In this document: positions 35,173 to 44,077 of the stretch, piece after piece
Layout of the letters: each line of letters starts with the position of its first letter
Position numbering within the stretch: position 1 is the stretch's first letter
NCBI GenBank assembly: GCA_964517495.1
Contig: CAZFER010000001.1
Location: 1 to 64,000 of the forward strand
Length of the DNA: 64,000 nucleotides
Direction of reading: 5' to 3'
Origin: CAZFER01 sp964517495
GTDB lineage: Bacteria > Hinthialibacterota > Hinthialibacteria > Hinthialibacterales > Hinthialibacteraceae
Notes under the pieces: model-generated
The model's database searches: none
What the model saw: only the letters and a program-made list of their open reading frames with translations
What the model was told of the DNA's origin: nothing
Made by a program: the position numbers and the translations under genes

Positions 35173-36203
35173 AGACCTAACTCCTTGCGAACTCGATGAA
35201 CCCCTTCCACCATATGATTTAACTTCTTTCGAGCCGCCCAGCGAGCGGTCTGGCTTAATCCACAATCAGGAGCAAAAGACAGACGGTCGGAAGGAGCATA
35301 ATTCAAACAGAGTTTGACACGTTCAACGATATCTTCGACTGTTTCAATGTAATAACTCTTTACATCCACGATACCAATGGCGACATCCTTTTTAGGGGCA
35401 ATGGATTCGATAATCTCGATTTCTGCAAATTCACGATTGGCCATTTCGAGGTGGACTTCGTCGACATTCAGGTTCATAAATTCAGGGAACATGGGAGAAT
35501 ATTTGCGATAACCCACAGGATGCCCCTTATAATTTCCGAAGCAAAGATGAGTGGAAAGGCGGCAGCGGCCTACTACGGATTCAACCGTCCGGTTGAAGAT
35601 ATCAACAAACCGTTTGGTATCTTCGCGAAAAGCGTAACAACTCATGGAAGGTTCATCCACGGTCACTTCTGTACACCCGGCTTCCACCAACGCCTTCAGT
35701 TCGTCCCGTATGATGGGAAGCAAAGCTTCAGTCAAAGCAAATCGGTCGGGATAGAGTTCGTTGGGGATTAAACGGCCACTCATTGTATAGGGTCCCGGTA
35801 CGCTGGCTTTTAAAACAGGACCAGGGGGAGCCAGGCGTTTTAATCGCTCAAATTCTTCCACGGCTCCCAATCCATCAGGCGCACCAAGTTCAGCAATAAC
35901 CTGATGCTTACCACGTTGATCATGAGCAGGTGGGCCAAATCGGCGGGGTGATTCTGTTTCTAATGAAATTCCTTCTAAATAACCATAAAAAGAGAGATTA
36001 AAATCAAGCCGGCTTTGTTCGCCATCCGTGATGACATCCAACCCGGCAGTGACCTGATCGTGAATTGCAGCAACAACAGCATCATCCTGCAGTTCGGCGA
36101 TATCGTCACGCCCAAATTCATCCAAAAATTCCATGGCGAAATTCAACCAGCCGGGAAAAGGATAACTCCCGATAACAGTTGTTCGTAAAGGTTGCTCTTG
36201 CAT
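35169..36203 (-). CDS. cobalamin-independent methionine synthase (MetE) catalytic-domain homologue
   Basis: A 344-residue protein equal to the C-terminal catalytic barrel of MetE, without the N-terminal barrel. The zinc ligands are present: His219 and Cys221 in STHLCFGNY, Glu253 in VHLEMAN and Cys314 in FAPDCGL. Other marks are TTVIGSYPFPGW at the start, DGEQSRLDF and EVTVDEPSMSCY. Core-MetE proteins are known to move methyl groups onto thiols, some taking them from methylcobalamin. Here the gene sits inside a sugar-type operon, one base after the SIS gene and overlapping the metallo-hydrolase gene, so a role other than methionine synthesis is likely. The thiol and methyl partners are unknown. 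Confidence 0.85.
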   Translation of the reverse strand: MQEQPLRTTVIGSYPFPGWLNFAMEFLDEFGRDDIAELQDDAVVAAIHDQVTAGLDVITDGEQSRLDFNLSFYGYLEGISLETESPRRFGPPAHDQRGKHQVIAELGAPDGLGAVEEFERLKRLAPPGPVLKASVPGPYTMSGRLIPNELYPDRFALTEALLPIIRDELKALVEAGCTEVTVDEPSMSCYAFREDTKRFVDIFNRTVESVVGRCRLSTHLCFGNYKGHPVGYRKYSPMFPEFMNLNVDEVHLEMANREFAEIEIIESIAPKKDVAIGIVDVKSYYIETVEDIVERVKLCLNYAPSDRLSFAPDCGLSQTARWAARKKLNHMVEGVHRVRKELGL

Positions 36204-36204
36204 G

Positions 36205-36984
36205 TTATTTACCTACATTTTCATAAAGTTTAGCCAGTCGATGGGCATGTTCGTCATAAGCGGCTTCAAATAGATCAGAAGAACGATCCGCTCCTAATAA
36301 GGCGGGAGCGGTCAATACTTTTGGTGGTTGACCTGCCTGGGTTAAACGGTCGGCAACTTCAGCTTTTATGGCATTTACCAACATACACCCCCCCACGGTC
36401 GAACCGGGAGCCACTGGCGTTTCGAGATTAGGGATAGTGACCATTGCATCACCAAGTGGCGCACCGGTATCCAACACAAGGTCGGCGAAATCCTGCAATT
36501 TGGCGCCATCCGCCCGTTTGCTTTTGGAAGCGACGGAATGGCGTTCACTAATGAGAGCTACCACTTTAATGCCAAGGGCCTGAAATTCCTGCGCCATTTC
36601 AATGGATACCAAACTGGAACCGCTGGAAGATGCCACCAAGGCGGAGTCATTTGAAGAAAGATCAAAATTCCTTAAAATTCGAGTGGCCAGACCGGAAACA
36701 TTCTCCAGAAACATGGCTTGCCGCTGGCCATTGGCTCCCACAACCGGATTGTGAAAGGTTAAAGACAATTCCACCATTGGATTAAAGCCGGGAAACGATC
36801 CATATCGCGGCCACATTTCTTCAACCACAATCCGGCTATGGCCTGATCCGAAGAGGTGAACCATACGGCCTGCCAATATGGTTTGAGCAAACCACTCAGC
36901 AGCCCGTTGGATCGCTTCGTGCTGCTGCTCTACGATCTCAATCAATTGCCTGCAAGCTTTTAAATAGTCCATCGAGGCTGTCAT
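36205..36984 (-). CDS. SIS-domain protein, UPF0309-like sugar isomerase
   Basis: A 259-residue SIS (sugar isomerase) domain protein of the UPF0309 type. The phosphosugar-binding signatures are VHLFGSGHSRIVVEEMWPRY and ALVASSSGSSLVSIEMA, the second being the Ser-rich loop that holds the phosphate. Other segments are VALISERHSVASKSK and VGGCMLVNAIKAEV. Relatives are found with phosphotransferase systems or sugar kinases and are thought to isomerise or bind phosphosugars. It lies 18 bases after the SDR gene and 1 base before the MetE-like gene in one operon. The ribosome-binding site is weak. Confidence 0.82.
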   Translation of the reverse strand: MTASMDYLKACRQLIEIVEQQHEAIQRAAEWFAQTILAGRMVHLFGSGHSRIVVEEMWPRYGSFPGFNPMVELSLTFHNPVVGANGQRQAMFLENVSGLATRILRNFDLSSNDSALVASSSGSSLVSIEMAQEFQALGIKVVALISERHSVASKSKRADGAKLQDFADLVLDTGAPLGDAMVTIPNLETPVAPGSTVGGCMLVNAIKAEVADRLTQAGQPPKVLTAPALLGADRSSDLFEAAYDEHAHRLAKLYENVGK

Positions 36985-37002
36985 TAAATTTAGATTGTCC
37001 CT

Positions 37003-37803
37003 TTATTCCGTTTCAAAATAATGTCCCTCACTGACTGACCAGCCACCATCCACACCAATAACCTGGCCTGTCATATATTTGGATAGATCTGAGAGCAAAA
37101 ATAGAACAGCGGAGGTTAAATCCGAAGGCTTCCCTGCCCTTCCTCCATCCAAAGGTTGCTTGGATTTTATATAATCCTGAATGACTTGAGTACCCATAGC
37201 GCGTTTTGACATGGGTGTATCGGTTAAACCAGGAGCCAAAACATTGAACCGAATATCGCTGGAAGCATAATACGCAGCGCAAGATCGGGTCAATCCAATT
37301 ACCCCTGTTTTGGCCGTTGCATACGCATGAGTCGAGAACAGTTTTGAAGGTGAAAAAGCCAATACCGACGATGTATTAACAACACTCCCACCGGTCTCCT
37401 GTTGCAGAAACTGCCGCACTGCCGCCTGATTGGAATAAAAAACTGAAGTTAGATTCAAACGCAGGGTATAATCCCACCCCTCCAACTGAATTTCATGCAA
37501 TGGGCCATCACCAGCGCGGCGACCACTTCCACCGGCGACATGAAATAATCCATGCAAAGGACCAAATGATCGGAGCAATGTATCGATAGCGTTTTGAGCG
37601 GTTTGAGGAATCGTCGCATCGCTTTGCATTACAATTGCCCTTTCACCAAGGATTTCTTGAGCATGATTTACACTCGATTCATCCAACCCGACAGTAACCA
37701 GGCGGGCACCATGTTCAAGGCAGGCACTTGCAGTAGCCAAGCCAATCCCTGAGGTTCCACCGATAATAACAAGGTTCTTATCTTGTAAACAAGTTTGGTT
37801 CAT
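37003..37803 (-). CDS. short-chain dehydrogenase/reductase (SDR)
   Basis: A 266-residue classical SDR. The NAD(P) motif is VIIGGTSGIGLATA; LFHVAGGSGRRAG corresponds to the NNAG region, with HVAGG; the catalytic Ser, Tyr and Lys are in VNTSSVLAFS and HAYATAKTGVIGL; the end is TGQVIGVDGGWSVSEG. The usual fourth residue, Asn, is in LRLNLTSVF. I start at ATG 37803 (MNQTCLQDKNLV); earlier alternative starts overlap the divergent gene. It heads the operon SDR, SIS, MetE-like, metallo-hydrolase, Gfo/Idh. It probably oxidises a sugar or polyol hydroxyl. Confidence 0.9.
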   Translation of the reverse strand: MNQTCLQDKNLVIIGGTSGIGLATASACLEHGARLVTVGLDESSVNHAQEILGERAIVMQSDATIPQTAQNAIDTLLRSFGPLHGLFHVAGGSGRRAGDGPLHEIQLEGWDYTLRLNLTSVFYSNQAAVRQFLQQETGGSVVNTSSVLAFSPSKLFSTHAYATAKTGVIGLTRSCAAYYASSDIRFNVLAPGLTDTPMSKRAMGTQVIQDYIKSKQPLDGGRAGKPSDLTSAVLFLLSDLSKYMTGQVIGVDGGWSVSEGHYFETE

Positions 37804-37881
37804 AATACCCAACACAATTGTTTCAATAATTATTTATACAAGAAGAGATATAAATTCACGAAGGTGTTAAAGCATGATAAT

Positions 37882-38619
37882 ATGAAGAATCAATCTCAAC
37901 CGGTAGAAAATACCACGAAGGAAGAACAATCCCAAGATGTTCGTATCACTCCATTTCAACGATGGAAGCGGCGTTTGGTCTATTTCTTTCTATTAGTGGT
38001 CTTCCTCTATGTGTTTGTGTGTTGGGGGCCGTTGGAATGGGTTCTCTATTCTGCGCTTTATTATGAAACGCCTATGCAGAAGGCAGATGTGGTATTGATT
38101 GGCGGAGCGGGTTATTCGTTGGATACGGCTGTTGAGCTATATCAAAAGAAAACGGTTAAAGCGCTTGTGATAATAGAGGGTATACCTAAAAAATATCATG
38201 GAGTAAACGAACCGGTTTCGATTAATCATCTCATTCGCATTGATTTAAAGCGAGCTGAAATTCCAGATGAGGATGTATTTAGTTTCCCGCACAAAGCCCA
38301 TAATTTACTCGAAGTTCAACGTATGTTGAGGGAGATCATGCTTGAACAGCATTTTGAATCGTATATCTGCTATCCACCTGATTATGCCTCCCGATTCACG
38401 AAGATTATGCATGATGACACGTTTATAGATACCTCGGTGAAGGCTATTATACGGCCAACAGCAGGACCTCGGATATGGAGAAAACAAATGCTGGAAATCC
38501 AGAATACCCTCATTCGCTTGGGATTCTGGGTTTTTGTGTATGCTCCTCAGATGAGAGCAGAAATAAATGAAGAGAAACAAAGAATGAAGCAGGCTAATGA
38601 AACCACAGAGAATCTCTAA
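37882..38619 (+). CDS. membrane-anchored DUF218 (YdcF/SanA-like) protein
   Basis: A 245-residue protein. One transmembrane helix (about residues 31-50, RLVYFFLLVVFLYVFVCW) is followed by an extracytoplasmic DUF218 domain: KADVVLIGGAGYSLDTAVEL, VKALVIIEG, then an acidic/His segment (FPHKAHNLLEV). DUF218 proteins (ElyC, SanA, YdcF) are tied to cell-envelope assembly, but their biochemistry is poorly known. I start at ATG 37882, because starts further upstream would overlap the divergent SDR start at 37803. The stop overlaps the next membrane protein gene by 23 bases, so the two are co-translated. Confidence 0.75.
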   Translation: MKNQSQPVENTTKEEQSQDVRITPFQRWKRRLVYFFLLVVFLYVFVCWGPLEWVLYSALYYETPMQKADVVLIGGAGYSLDTAVELYQKKTVKALVIIEGIPKKYHGVNEPVSINHLIRIDLKRAEIPDEDVFSFPHKAHNLLEVQRMLREIMLEQHFESYICYPPDYASRFTKIMHDDTFIDTSVKAIIRPTAGPRIWRKQMLEIQNTLIRLGFWVFVYAPQMRAEINEEKQRMKQANETTENL

Positions 38620-39568
38620 TTCCGTTTTTATTTTGACTGCTTTGCATCTCACATTAATCCTGACTTATGTTCATTTGAGAAACATCGATGAACCGACATT
38701 GAGCCAAAAAATCGAGCATCATCAAACGTTTATGGCATCGTCGGCTGATTACCCTTATCAATTTCGAGTATTACTACATGTGGGATGCGAAGCATTTATT
38801 CAACTTGTAGAACCATTAACGAACTATCGCCATGCCTTTTTGTTATATCAAATCAGTTTACGATTTATTACTACATTTCTTGCTTTTATTTGCTTCGAGC
38901 GTTATCTACGTGTCTGGTTTACTGATCCTGTACGCTTAATTGGAATCCTTTTTTTAGCAGCAATCCACCCATTGAGTTACTTCAATTACCATTATCAACC
39001 CAGCAGTTGTTTCTCCTTAATGATCTTCATCATGAGCATGCGGCTATTTTATCAACAACGCTGGAACTGGTTTATCCCCCTTTTAATGATCGAAACCTTT
39101 AACCGGTTTGATACCACGTTTATCTTGCTCTGCATTTTTATTTTGGTCCATGGCCGCCAACATCCACGGAATTGGTGGCCCTATATACTGATTTATGGTT
39201 CAATCTGGCTGATTATTACAGCTGGTTTACGCTGGCATTTTGGTGAACGAGAGTATGTTCATACAGTGTGGTTTCATATCACATACAATTTGAAAACAGA
39301 AGGTTCATTATTGCTGTTCGTGCTTTATGGTCCCTTGTGGTATTGGGCATATAAGGGGTGGAAATCATCTCCGGATTTTTTAAAGCGAGCGTCAATCATT
39401 GTTCCTGTCTATATTTTAATCTATTTTTTAGCCGCGAAGGTAAACGAAGTGCGTTTGTTTCTTCCGCTAGCCACTCTTGTTATTCCCTTGGCACTAGGCC
39501 ATGTGTTTGGATGGAAAATGGAGGAATCCCCTCCTCGTATATTTAATAAAACCTTATCTCATAAATAG
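38597..39568 (+). CDS. multi-pass membrane protein of unknown function
   Basis: A 323-residue polytopic protein with about nine hydrophobic segments. After the first helix a soluble loop contains EHHQTFMASSADYPYQFRVL, and later loops are short. The general plan, a large first periplasmic loop with acidic and aromatic residues and then many helices, recalls GT-C-type glycosyltransferases, but I see no firm family motif. It overlaps the DUF218 gene by 23 bases and is probably a functional partner of it in envelope polysaccharide or glycolipid work; this is inferred from context alone. Confidence 0.65.
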   Translation: MKPQRISNSVFILTALHLTLILTYVHLRNIDEPTLSQKIEHHQTFMASSADYPYQFRVLLHVGCEAFIQLVEPLTNYRHAFLLYQISLRFITTFLAFICFERYLRVWFTDPVRLIGILFLAAIHPLSYFNYHYQPSSCFSLMIFIMSMRLFYQQRWNWFIPLLMIETFNRFDTTFILLCIFILVHGRQHPRNWWPYILIYGSIWLIITAGLRWHFGEREYVHTVWFHITYNLKTEGSLLLFVLYGPLWYWAYKGWKSSPDFLKRASIIVPVYILIYFLAAKVNEVRLFLPLATLVIPLALGHVFGWKMEESPPRIFNKTLSHK

Positions 39569-39754
39569 TTTAAGTGCCATTGTTATGAAGTTTAGAACAC
39601 CTTGGATCATTGAATGGGAAGAGCGAATCTCCTGATGAGGCGTTATTCGTGAATACAGTTCCCAAGGAACCACACTCGCAAGTTGTTGATTTTGCTAATG
39701 TTGGTTTCTTGCTATTTTTTACGCATCGTTTCGTTCAGGGGGAGTTTAAGCAAG

Positions 39755-39911
39755 GATGGGTTGCGTTGTTTAACCCATCGAGAGTCCTGTTGTACGTTGA
39801 AACGGCTCGGCGGGGAGCCTCGCCCTCCCCAGCGTATATCGATGGGTCGAAAAACGTGACCCATCCTGCAAGTTTAGAGGGGGGAAAAAGATGGGATATC
39901 CAATTCCCCCC
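39755..39911. repeat. cluster of four intergenic hairpins
   Basis: Within the 399-base gap 39569-39967 four inverted repeats follow each other: GATGGGTT/AACCCATC (39755-39779), GGCTC/GAGCC in a G/C-rich box (39804-39830), GATGGGTC/GACCCATC (39841-39865) and GGGGGGAA/TTCCCCCC (39879-39911). The first and third are variants of one GATGGGT unit. The open frame running through (39610-40065) is a by-product with repeat-like composition. The cluster lies between convergent genes. Confidence 0.7.
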
Positions 39912-39967
39912 CCGAGCAAAAGCTTTTTCCATCGCCAGCATCTTCAACAATATAAGCATGGCCAGTT

Positions 39968-41320
39968 TTATACTTCATCCGGGACAACAAAAGGCTCACG
40001 GTAAATGCGCGTTAAATAGGTATCAGCGTCTTCGTCGTTCACAAACTTTTCAGAGTATGGATTGAAGGTTAATTTTCGTCCGGTTCGATAGGATATGTTA
40101 CCGAGATGACAAATTGTTGTCGACAGATGACCTTCCAATACATCCGCGTGGAGGGCTTGCCAATTGCGCGTTCTCACGCAGTGGATGAAATTTGTGAAAT
40201 GTGGATGGACACCACTTACCTCGGGATGAGTTGGTTTCATATTTTTGCCGGTTATCTCAGGTCCAGGTTCATCATTTGAACCAAAATGCACACTGCATGA
40301 TCCTGGAGAAAGATGCATCCAACCTTTGGTTCCATAAAAGAAGGCTCCATTTTTCTCTCCACCTTCCGGATTGGTATAGAGGCTGCGAACTTCCATTTCG
40401 GTCATGATTCCATCTTCATATTCAAAGGTGGCGGTATGGATATTTGGCACTTCCTGATCGGAATCGTAAACGTAATACCCTCCCGTGCAATGCACGCGGA
40501 TGGGATGAACACGCTTTTGCATCCCGCGGCGAATCATATCCATCATATGAACGCCGTTGTTCCCAAATTCCGTGGTGCTGGTATCCCAAAACCAATGCCA
40601 TTTATAATGGAAGCGGTTTTCGTTGAAGGGACGGTAGGGGGCCGGTCCAAGAAAAAGGTTCCAATGGACGCCTTCTGGGATGGGGCTGTTTTCAACATGG
40701 CCAATATTCCCCCGGCGGCCATAAACGATTACGCGTCCCATATAAATGTCGCCCAATCCTCCCTCATGAACGAATTGCAATGCCTCACGCACGCGAGGCG
40801 TACTGACATGCTGGGTTCCGATTTGGACAACCCTATCGTATTTTCGGGCGGCTTGAACCATCTTGCGGCCTTCATCAATGGTATAAGAAAGGGGCTTTTC
40901 GCAATAAACATCCTTTCCGGCCTGACACGCCCAGATGGTTTGCAGCGCATGCCAGTGGTCAGGCGTAGCGATAGAAACAGCATCTATATCTTTGTCTTCG
41001 AGAACCTTTCGAAGATCAACTTCTGTTTTGGGTTTGTAGCCGTAGTTCTTTTCCAAATCCGCCACGGACTCGGGGAACAGTCTTTCATCGATATCACAAA
41101 GGGTGGTTACCTTAACATTCGGAATTTTGGCGAAACTGGGATAATGGCCTCCTCCGCCATAACGGCCTCCTCGGCCACCGATCCCCACCACCGCCATATG
41201 AATCGTTTCATTCGGGCTATTTCCTGCGAAGGAGGAATTGGCAATAGCGGGCGCCAAAGAAACACCTGCAGTGGTTAAAGCGGATTGTTTTAGAAAACCG
41301 CGACGATTGCTTGTCACCAT
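39968..41320 (-). CDS. TAT-exported Gfo/Idh/MocA-family oxidoreductase
   Basis: A 450-residue exported oxidoreductase. The N-terminus has a clear twin-arginine signal (SNRRGFLKQSALTTAGVSLA), so the protein is exported folded with its nucleotide. The Rossmann domain shows AVVGIGGRGGRYGGGGHYPS, VTTLCDID, IATPDHWHALQ and VYCEKPLSYTIDEGRK with an intact EKP motif. The second domain has FGNNGVHMMDMIRR and GGYYVYDSDQEVPN. It belongs to the large exported group common in Planctomycetes and relatives that works on plant or algal sugars; the substrate cannot be read. GGGAG precedes the ATG. It is monocistronic. Confidence 0.92.
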   Translation of the reverse strand: MVTSNRRGFLKQSALTTAGVSLAPAIANSSFAGNSPNETIHMAVVGIGGRGGRYGGGGHYPSFAKIPNVKVTTLCDIDERLFPESVADLEKNYGYKPKTEVDLRKVLEDKDIDAVSIATPDHWHALQTIWACQAGKDVYCEKPLSYTIDEGRKMVQAARKYDRVVQIGTQHVSTPRVREALQFVHEGGLGDIYMGRVIVYGRRGNIGHVENSPIPEGVHWNLFLGPAPYRPFNENRFHYKWHWFWDTSTTEFGNNGVHMMDMIRRGMQKRVHPIRVHCTGGYYVYDSDQEVPNIHTATFEYEDGIMTEMEVRSLYTNPEGGEKNGAFFYGTKGWMHLSPGSCSVHFGSNDEPGPEITGKNMKPTHPEVSGVHPHFTNFIHCVRTRNWQALHADVLEGHLSTTICHLGNISYRTGRKLTFNPYSEKFVNDEDADTYLTRIYREPFVVPDEV

Positions 41321-41439
41321 AGTCTCATCTCCCTTTTCAGCGTCTATCGATAACGCAAAATTGATTGAGTCTTCATTGTCCCATATTATTGTTCAACAGT
41401 CTACAGATTAATCCCGATGCCTGGCGTATCCCAACAACA

Positions 41440-41461
41440 GGCGAACACATGGGTTCGCCCC
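41440..41461. repeat. dispersed GGGCGAAC hairpin, copy 2
   Basis: GGCGAAC (41440-41446) and GTTCGCC (41453-41459) pair around ACATGG. After an insertion compared with copy 1, the shared GGTTTTGAGGCAATC follows near 41500. It lies in the 271-base gap before the alpha/beta hydrolase gene, which otherwise shows nothing. Confidence 0.75.
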
Positions 41462-41592
41462 TATCATTATAGGGATTAACCTATGTGTCATCCTGGTTTT
41501 GAGGCAATCACGTAAGTATCACCCTCCCTGGAAATTTGTTGCCAGATTTGCTAAGTTGAAAAACCGTCTCATATATTGCTTGGGAGGAAAAA

Positions 41593-43932
41593 ATGAAAAA
41601 TCATCCCACTCCATATTACTTCGTGAGTGTATGCGTTCTGATTATTCTAATGGCGTATCCCTTACAAGAAAGTAAAACCTCCGAACTTCCACAAACCGCT
41701 CCTTTAACATGGGAAGAAGATCTTTCTTCAAGGATGATGGATGGTGCCCATCAATTTGTTGAACGGAAAATCGACGAGTCTATCGGGAATCGAAAAAGCT
41801 ACTGGAATCGTGATTTTTCCAGCGAAATGGCTTATAACCAATCTGTTGAATCCAACCGCCGGCGATTGAGAGAGATTATTGGAGTAATTGAAAAGCGAGT
41901 GCATCCAAGCATGGAGAGATTTGGTGATGATCATAATCCTGCCTTAATCGCTGACATGGAAACCTATTCAATCCATCAGGTTCGATGGCCGGTGTTGGAT
42001 GGTTTGACAGGGGAAGGATTGCTTTTACAACCCAAGCAAAAGCCAGTGGGTTATGTGGTTGCATTGCCGGATGCCGATCAAATACCAGAGCAGATAGTAG
42101 GATTAACCCGTGATCTGGATTCAAAAGAACATTTTGCACGTCATTTTGTTGAAAATGGATTTACCGTCGTTGTGCCGACTTTGATCGATCGTTCCTCTCA
42201 CCAACAAGATTCAAAAGAATTCAGAAAGAGCGAACAAACCAACCGTGAGTGGATTTATCGGCAAAGCTTTCATATGGGACGCCATGTTATTGGATTTGAA
42301 ATTCAGAAAGTACTGGCGGCTGTTGATTGGTTTATGGAAACGATGAGTGACGATTTAACCATTGGAGTGGCAGGATATGGCGAAGGGGGTTTGATTGCCT
42401 TTTATTCTGCCGCCGTGGATACTCGTATCGATAGCGTGCTTGTGAGTGGGTATTTTAATTCACGTCAGGCGGTATGGTCTGAACCCATTTTTCGTAATGT
42501 TTGGGGCTTACTCAAGCAATTTGGTGACGCCGAAATTGCCTCGTTGATCGCCCCTCGTGATCTTATCATCGAATACAGTGCGGCACCTCAATTCAGTGAT
42601 AAAAAGGGAGCCATACAAACACCATCATTCCAACAAGTACAGGACGAATTCAATCGGATTGAGACTCTCGTTCAACCGGGATTTCAGAGAAAAATGTTGA
42701 TTCATGGTCCGGATCAAACTGTAGTGGGACCGGGATCGGAATCATCACTCAATGCATTTGCTGTAGGGCTGGGCATGGATTCATTCGCCCCCCTATCAGA
42801 GCAAAGACCAGTAGACTTGCGGCGCGCATTTGATCCTAGTATACGGCAAAGAAATCAACTCGAAGAGATGGAAGAATATGTACAGGATTTAGTGCGTGCA
42901 TCTGAACATGTGCGTGATCGATTTTACCTTCATCGGGTGATGCCTGAGTTTACACAACGAAAGTGGTCAACCGAACCACGACTCGATACACATCCAGCTA
43001 ATGAATTTATAGAAGAATCCAAATGGTACCGGGACTACTTTTGGGAAGAAGCGATGGGAAAGTTTGATGAACCATTACTGCCTCCCAATCCACGCACACG
43101 AAAAATCTATGATAACGATGCGTGGGAAGGCTATGATATCGTGCTGGATGTGTGGCCTGAAGTTTTTGCATGGGGTGTCTTGCTGATTCCAAAAGACATC
43201 AAGCCTGGAGAGAAAAGGCCGGTGATTGTATGCCAACATGGCCGGGCGGGTATTCCCAAAGTTACCATTGAGGAAGGTTCCACTGCTTATAACCAATTTG
43301 CCGCTCGATTGGCGGAACGTGGTTTTGTGACCTTTGCTCCACATAACTTGTATCGGGGTGAAGACCGATACCGATGGCTTGACCGTAAAGCCAATAATGT
43401 GAAAGCCTCCCTTTTTTCATTCATCATCAGCCAGCATCAACAAATTCTGAATTGGTTGGATACACTTGCTTTTGTCGATGGGGATCGAATGGCGTTTTAC
43501 GGCCTTAGTTATGGTGGAGAAACCGCCATGCGCGTTCCCTCGATTCTGGAAGATTACTGCCTTTCCATATGTTCGGGTGATTTCAATCAATGGACACGAA
43601 AGGTAGCTGCCACTGATCAGTGGTTCAGTTTCATGCATACTATTGAATGGGAAATGCCTTATTTCAATCTCGGGCATACGTTTGATTATGCCGAAATGGC
43701 CTACTTAATCTTCCCACGTCCTTTTATGGTGGAACGTGGCCATCTCGACAGGGTTGGAGAAGACCATTGGGTTGCACATGAATATGCAAAAGTACGATGG
43801 CTATACGCTCAGCTGGGGCTGTCGAACAAAACCCAAATAGACTATTTTCAAGGCGGTCATTCAATTCGAGGAGAAGGAACGTTTGACTTTTTACATCATC
43901 ATCTGAATTGGCCAAAGCCGAAAGTAAAATAA
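41593..43932 (+). CDS. secreted tandem alpha/beta hydrolase (dienelactone hydrolase/acetyl-xylan-esterase-like)
   Basis: A 779-residue exported protein with two alpha/beta hydrolase domains after a signal peptide (about 1-30). In the N-terminal domain (about 135-420) the nucleophile elbow reads GYGEGG (residues 261-266), so the Ser of GxSxG is missing and the domain is probably not catalytic. The C-terminal domain (about 515-775) has an intact elbow GLSYGG with Ser639, a likely Asp719 in RGHLDRVGED and His756 in FQGGHS. CQHGRAGIP marks its oxyanion region. Such proteins are thought to remove acyl groups from carbohydrates. GGAGG precedes the ATG. It stands alone. Confidence 0.82.
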   Translation: MKNHPTPYYFVSVCVLIILMAYPLQESKTSELPQTAPLTWEEDLSSRMMDGAHQFVERKIDESIGNRKSYWNRDFSSEMAYNQSVESNRRRLREIIGVIEKRVHPSMERFGDDHNPALIADMETYSIHQVRWPVLDGLTGEGLLLQPKQKPVGYVVALPDADQIPEQIVGLTRDLDSKEHFARHFVENGFTVVVPTLIDRSSHQQDSKEFRKSEQTNREWIYRQSFHMGRHVIGFEIQKVLAAVDWFMETMSDDLTIGVAGYGEGGLIAFYSAAVDTRIDSVLVSGYFNSRQAVWSEPIFRNVWGLLKQFGDAEIASLIAPRDLIIEYSAAPQFSDKKGAIQTPSFQQVQDEFNRIETLVQPGFQRKMLIHGPDQTVVGPGSESSLNAFAVGLGMDSFAPLSEQRPVDLRRAFDPSIRQRNQLEEMEEYVQDLVRASEHVRDRFYLHRVMPEFTQRKWSTEPRLDTHPANEFIEESKWYRDYFWEEAMGKFDEPLLPPNPRTRKIYDNDAWEGYDIVLDVWPEVFAWGVLLIPKDIKPGEKRPVIVCQHGRAGIPKVTIEEGSTAYNQFAARLAERGFVTFAPHNLYRGEDRYRWLDRKANNVKASLFSFIISQHQQILNWLDTLAFVDGDRMAFYGLSYGGETAMRVPSILEDYCLSICSGDFNQWTRKVAATDQWFSFMHTIEWEMPYFNLGHTFDYAEMAYLIFPRPFMVERGHLDRVGEDHWVAHEYAKVRWLYAQLGLSNKTQIDYFQGGHSIRGEGTFDFLHHHLNWPKPKVK

Positions 43933-44077
43933 ACACTTTTCAAAATTTATTAATATCCTTGTTAACTTTTGAATAGAAATCAATTGATCCATAAACAGAA
44001 TTTTAATACAATACCTCTGAACATACTCTTTTCTCAAACAGTTGGAAAAAGAATTTAACAGCTCAAGGGGGCATTTT

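Noticed and set aside
39610..40065. 151-codon frame across the hairpin cluster
   Set aside because: It is mostly translation of intergenic hairpins and runs into the 3' end of a real gene on the other strand.
40313..41278. 321-codon plus-strand frame inside the TAT-exported oxidoreductase gene
   Set aside because: The minus-strand protein has a twin-arginine signal and intact EKP motif; the antisense frame has no family features.
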